From Haematococcus lacustris (lineage: Eukaryota > Chlorophyta > Chlorophyceae > Chlamydomonadales > Haematococcaceae), in contig JASKMD010000008.1 of the NCBI GenBank assembly GCA_030144725.1, forward strand, positions 11,663,375-11,727,374: a stretch of 64,000 nucleotides of DNA, written 5' to 3'. Of this stretch, positions 61,216-64,000 are shown in pieces. The notes below the pieces were generated by a model. That model was given only the letters and a program-made list of their open reading frames with translations. It was not told the DNA's origin and made no database searches. A program made the position numbers and the translations under genes. Numbering within the stretch: the first letter of the stretch is position 1; each line of letters begins with the position of its first letter.

Positions 61216-61465
61216 TTTGATCCCTACAGCCCTCATGCAACACCAAAATAAAGCATGAGTTGTAATCAAACACAGGCTGCGAGACCATGATTGTAAAGGC
61301 TACTGACAGTGTGCCTAATGCCCACTTCGGCTCAGCCTTCTGGTGTGTGTGCCTCCAGGCTACTACTAGCAAGAGCTCTACCCTACTCTATAGCTCTCAC
61401 TCACACACATCCCCTTTGTGAGGGGTTTGATATCTTGTTTTCTTGGATTGTCTTGCTGTAGCTGG
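61216..61465 (-). repeat. Conserved 3' non-coding region of the Fanzor element, copy 2
   Basis: Nearly identical to 62948-63190 and closely similar to 36532-36770. It lies between the Fanzor stop codon (61466) and the presumed element end at CCCTACA. It includes CTCATGC...GCATGAG, able to form a 7-bp hairpin. Confidence 0.65.
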
Positions 61466-62833
61466 CTATTGCCGCCACTTGCGCCGCCACTTACGCAACA
61501 GGGCCTTGTCACGCAAGTACACCCACCCCTGGCCTGGCCGGCCTAGCTTTGGCATGGCTGGGCGGCCATCCCAGTAGCACAGCTCGGTGGGGCGTGGGCC
61601 TGGGCCAACTGCACAGCGGCGGATGTTCAGCGCGGCTGAGACGTCCCGGTCGTAGAACCTGCACATGGTGTGGGAGATGCATGAGAGTGTAGCTAACCAC
61701 GGTCTGCGATTGGGACACATCCGGGGTCACATGTGGCTGCCCGCATCGAAAGACTCCGATGGCAATTCCAGTCGAACATTAAACGCGCAATATCGCATTG
61801 CAGCAGACGCAGCAAACGTTACATCAAATGATGGAGTAGATGGGCCGCAGTTGCATGAAGATTACCAACCCCATGTTGGGAACGCCTGAGCTTACCTGAT
61901 GTTGTAGCTTGTTGAGCTCATCAAGCCCCTGACTTGGGAACGCTTCGCCTCGCTGTACACTGGCCGCAGCCACCTGCATGGACACATGGGGCAATGCACA
62001 TTTGTAAGATTTTTCCTTACCTTCCCAATCTTGACCCTACCAAGCCGCCTTCACTCCACCACCTCCAAGCACTACCCTGGCCCTCCCCCACTGACCCTCT
62101 CACCTGAAGGACTCAGGCGGCTGCCCAGGCAGTTCCTCAGTGCCCAGCAGGACCTTTGCCCCAGCCAGGGACACAGACTTCTTGAGCCTGCCAGCGAAGA
62201 GGAGAGTGAGGATGTTGCTAAAAGCTGTCTCCAGCTGCTTGCCGACGTGGTGTTGGTGTCAGACAGGTGGCGGGGGATTGCTGCGAGGCGGGCGCGGAGG
62301 TCAGGGTGCGCGGCCAGCACGGCAGCCACTGCCGCGTTTGGCTGAGTGTTTGCGCCGTTTCCGGGCGGGCCGCGGCACAGCTGCAGGAACAGGTTCCTGC
62401 AGCTCAGGTCCGGGATGGCTGCCTGGGAGACTGGGATGTCTGTGTACACGGGCTGGTCGTGCAGGCCCAGCGGGTCGGCTACGCGAATGGTAAACAAGCC
62501 GCGCACGAGTAAGCCGAACAGCAGGCTGGCGAGCACCCCACGCTCGCTGATGGCCTCCACTCGTGGCTGCACAGCGTCGGCCAGGAAGGCATCCCAAAGC
62601 GCTTGCGGGAGGTGGTCGATGAGGTGGGCTAACTTGGCCTTTCTTGCGTGGTATGTGTTGTCCCTATCGCGGGCAGCGCGGGCCTCTCCGGAAGCCTTTT
62701 TATTTCGCTGCGCCTCGGTGAGGTCCGGCTGTAGTGCCTCGTCGCGGTCCTCAATGTCACTGTCGAGGTCCTGCGGCACTGGCCTAGGCACGGTTCGTCT
62801 TTTTTTCTTAGCCATAGAAAACAACATCGTCAA
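61466..62833 (-). pseudogene. Fanzor (eukaryotic TnpB-like) gene, internally deleted
   Basis: ATG at 62833 opens an exon with the basic cluster AKKKRRTVPRPVP, a likely nuclear signal, followed by helical sequence to about 62265. A second coding block ending at 62104 (KQLETAFSNILTLLFAGRL) is in another frame without an obvious intron, suggesting a 1-base shift. An exon at 61973-61896 reads RPVYSEAKRSQVRGLMSS, and the last exon (61658-61466) carries DRDVSAALNI, the RuvC-III motif, and a basic tail. The two earlier RuvC motifs and the zinc finger expected in a protein of 400-700 residues are missing, so the nuclease is dead. A TCAGG-TIR fragment fills the last intron. Confidence 0.7.
61740..61889 (+). 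mobile_element. TCAGG-TIR DNA element, copy 4 (partial)
   Basis: The right end TTGCATGAAGATTACCAACC then CCATGTTGGGAACGCCTGA matches the right end of copy 1 (22817-22854), with weaker similarity further in (GCGCAATA...GCAGCAAACG). The left limit is unclear. Its terminus lies six bases inside the intron, directly after the splice donor GTAAGC of the Fanzor exon. Confidence 0.6.
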
Positions 62834-62947
62834 GCCATCACAAATACTAGGAATTGTTTGTTTGTTTGCATTATTGGATTAGTGTATATTGAGACATGAC
62901 GCGGACCAAACCACGGCACCACTCCAGCTATACCAAGTTTGATCCCT

Positions 62948-63230
62948 ACAGCCCTCATGCAACACCAAAATAAAGCATGAGTTGTAATCAAACACAGGCT
63001 GCGAGACCATGATTGTAAAGGCTACTGACAGTGTGCCTAATGCCCACTTCGGCTCAGCCTTCTGGTGTGTGTGCCTCCAGGTCTACTTCTAGCTCGAACC
63101 CTATAGCGCTTACTCACACACATCCCTTTCGCGAGGGGTTTAGTATCTTGTTTTCTTGGATTGCCTTGCAGCAAGGCCCTTGCTGCAGCTGGCTATTGCC
63201 GCTACTTGCGTCGCCACTTGCAACAGGGTT
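62948..63230 (-). repeat. Conserved 3' non-coding region and tail remnant of a Fanzor element, copy 3
   Basis: This repeats the region seen at 61216-61465. On the coding strand it runs into only the last few codons of the basic tail, with a stop inside (KWRRK then stop), before unrelated sequence begins near 63230. It is a strongly 5'-truncated copy. Confidence 0.6.
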
Positions 63231-63570
63231 TGACATGGTCGAGCTAGCCGTGACCGCACAAGCTAGCCAGACATGCGTGAAGGTCTGGAATGCCTTGTTG
63301 GACCCCACCCTCCCCCGGTGACATGCCATCGCTGCCTGGCGGATGCTCCACGGCAGCCTCATGGTGGGGGCCTTGTTAGGCCACATTCCCAATGGGACGG
63401 CTGCCCTAGGCTCGTCGGATGGCTGGCTCTGCCAGCCGAGGCTGTTGGTGACCCTTACAACAGCCTTCCTCACCTGCCCCGTGGCCATCCGTCCCAACAA
63501 TGTTCTCTGCAAAGTTCCATCCTGGACAATACTCGAGCCCGTGATCTCTCGATTGCATACCAGGAACAGT
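63231..63570 (+). pseudogene. Remnant of a LINE C-terminal region
   Basis: The plus strand reads VWNALLDPTLPR, then a TGA, then in the same frame AWRMLHGSLMVGALLGHIPN. A Trp-x-x-Leu-His-Gly pattern after LLDPTLPR is reminiscent of the segment after RT in non-LTR elements that leads to a zinc-binding end. The stop and short length show it is dead. Identification rests on this pattern only. Confidence 0.35.
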
Positions 63571-63820
63571 TAAGACTGACACTCTCCAACGTTAGTCTTA
63601 CAACTGTAACGCGTTTTGAACCAGTTTAGTCGGCGCACCCAACTTGTGCTAAGCCCCACAATGCCCTGCAAAGCAGAGAGAACCGTGAAGGAAACCTAAA
63701 GCACCTTCCTTAGGTAATGTTGCCCTGTTGATACACCATTGAGAATGCTGATTTCTTTGCCCACTGACAAGCCAGCTGCACATAACATGCATCCTTGGTG
63801 ATCCCACTCGCAGCTGTGCT

Positions 63821-63994
63821 TTACTGCGGCTCACAGCTGTGTAGAGCCTGGCGGGCATAGAAGCGCACATCCATGTCGCTGTCCTCGCACAAGTCTACCA
63901 GCGTGGGGCGGATGGTCTGCTGCACCACGCTGCGCTCCAACAGCGGCGCAATGCGCTCCAGCATCTTGGCTACATTGAACTTGACGTTGGGTAC
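63821..63994 (-). CDS. PP2A scaffolding subunit A, last exon (partial gene)
   Basis: After a splice acceptor TTCCAG at the window edge, 57 codons and a TAA (63821-63823) encode the last HEAT repeats of the PR65/A subunit of protein phosphatase 2A: VPNVKFNVAKMLERIAPLL, then TIRPTLVDLCEDSDMDVRFY, then an ARQAL segment. Plant A subunits end in a very similar way. The A subunit is a horseshoe-shaped scaffold that joins the catalytic C subunit to a regulatory B subunit in cytoplasm and nucleus. The rest of the gene lies beyond 64000. The match is strong over the whole exon. Confidence 0.9.
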   Translation of the reverse strand, partial: VPNVKFNVAKMLERIAPLLERSVVQQTIRPTLVDLCEDSDMDVRFYARQALHSCEPQ

Positions 63995-64000
63995 CTGGAA

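Overview
The window looks like nuclear DNA of a chlorophyte green alga, most likely Chlamydomonadales (a Haematococcus- or Chlamydomonas-like genome). The evidence is high GC content, short introns with GT..AG borders in nearly every host gene, proteins full of Ala/Ser/Gln/Pro runs from CAG/CTG repeats, plant-type PP2A scaffold sequence, and a histidine-kinase/guanylyl-cyclase fusion of the kind green algae carry. No prokaryotic features, rRNA genes or complete tRNA genes are visible.

Layout. 1-6.3 kb: a decayed hAT DNA transposon on the minus strand, split near its 3' end by a complete Ty3/gypsy chromovirus (298-5231; LTRs identical by eye, 5-bp target duplication CTGGT). 7.16-22.86 kb: a TIR element (ends TCAGG...CCTGA, 7-bp target duplication GTATTAC) that has itself received a roughly 14-kb non-LTR retrotransposon on the minus strand. 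The latter encodes one continuous ORF of more than 3,300 codons with a RING-like finger, a Josephin-like cysteine protease, a 1.9-kb (GGGGGT)n-encoded linker, an APE endonuclease, a reverse transcriptase and a CCHC-like knuckle. A 500-bp assembly gap and a second 3-kb GGGGGT array sit at its 5' side. 23.43-24.94 kb: a second copy of the TIR element without the retrotransposon, which serves as a natural empty-site comparison.

26.3-35 kb: one or two plus-strand multi-exon genes of unknown function, low in complexity and followed by membrane-segment exons. 36.5-37.4 kb: a Fanzor (eukaryotic TnpB) 3' fragment next to another TIR-element copy. 38.5-45.6 kb: a plus-strand multi-exon gene of unknown function with a 1.1-kb perfect CCTG array in an intron. 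46.2-46.5 kb: a reverse transcriptase relic.

47.8-61.0 kb: a large minus-strand signalling gene. From the N-terminus it has a receiver-like start, several hydrophobic segments, HisKA, HATPase, a complete receiver, a class III cyclase of guanylyl type with several changed catalytic residues, a Gln-rich region and a terminal SAM domain. It would couple a membrane sensor and phosphorelay to cGMP production. 61.2-63.6 kb: a broken Fanzor gene, a further copy of its conserved 3' non-coding region, and another retroelement scrap. 63.8-64.0 kb: the last exon of PP2A scaffold subunit A, cut by the window edge.

Exon borders were inferred by eye from reading frame and GT/AG; gene extents in 26-45 kb are approximate.
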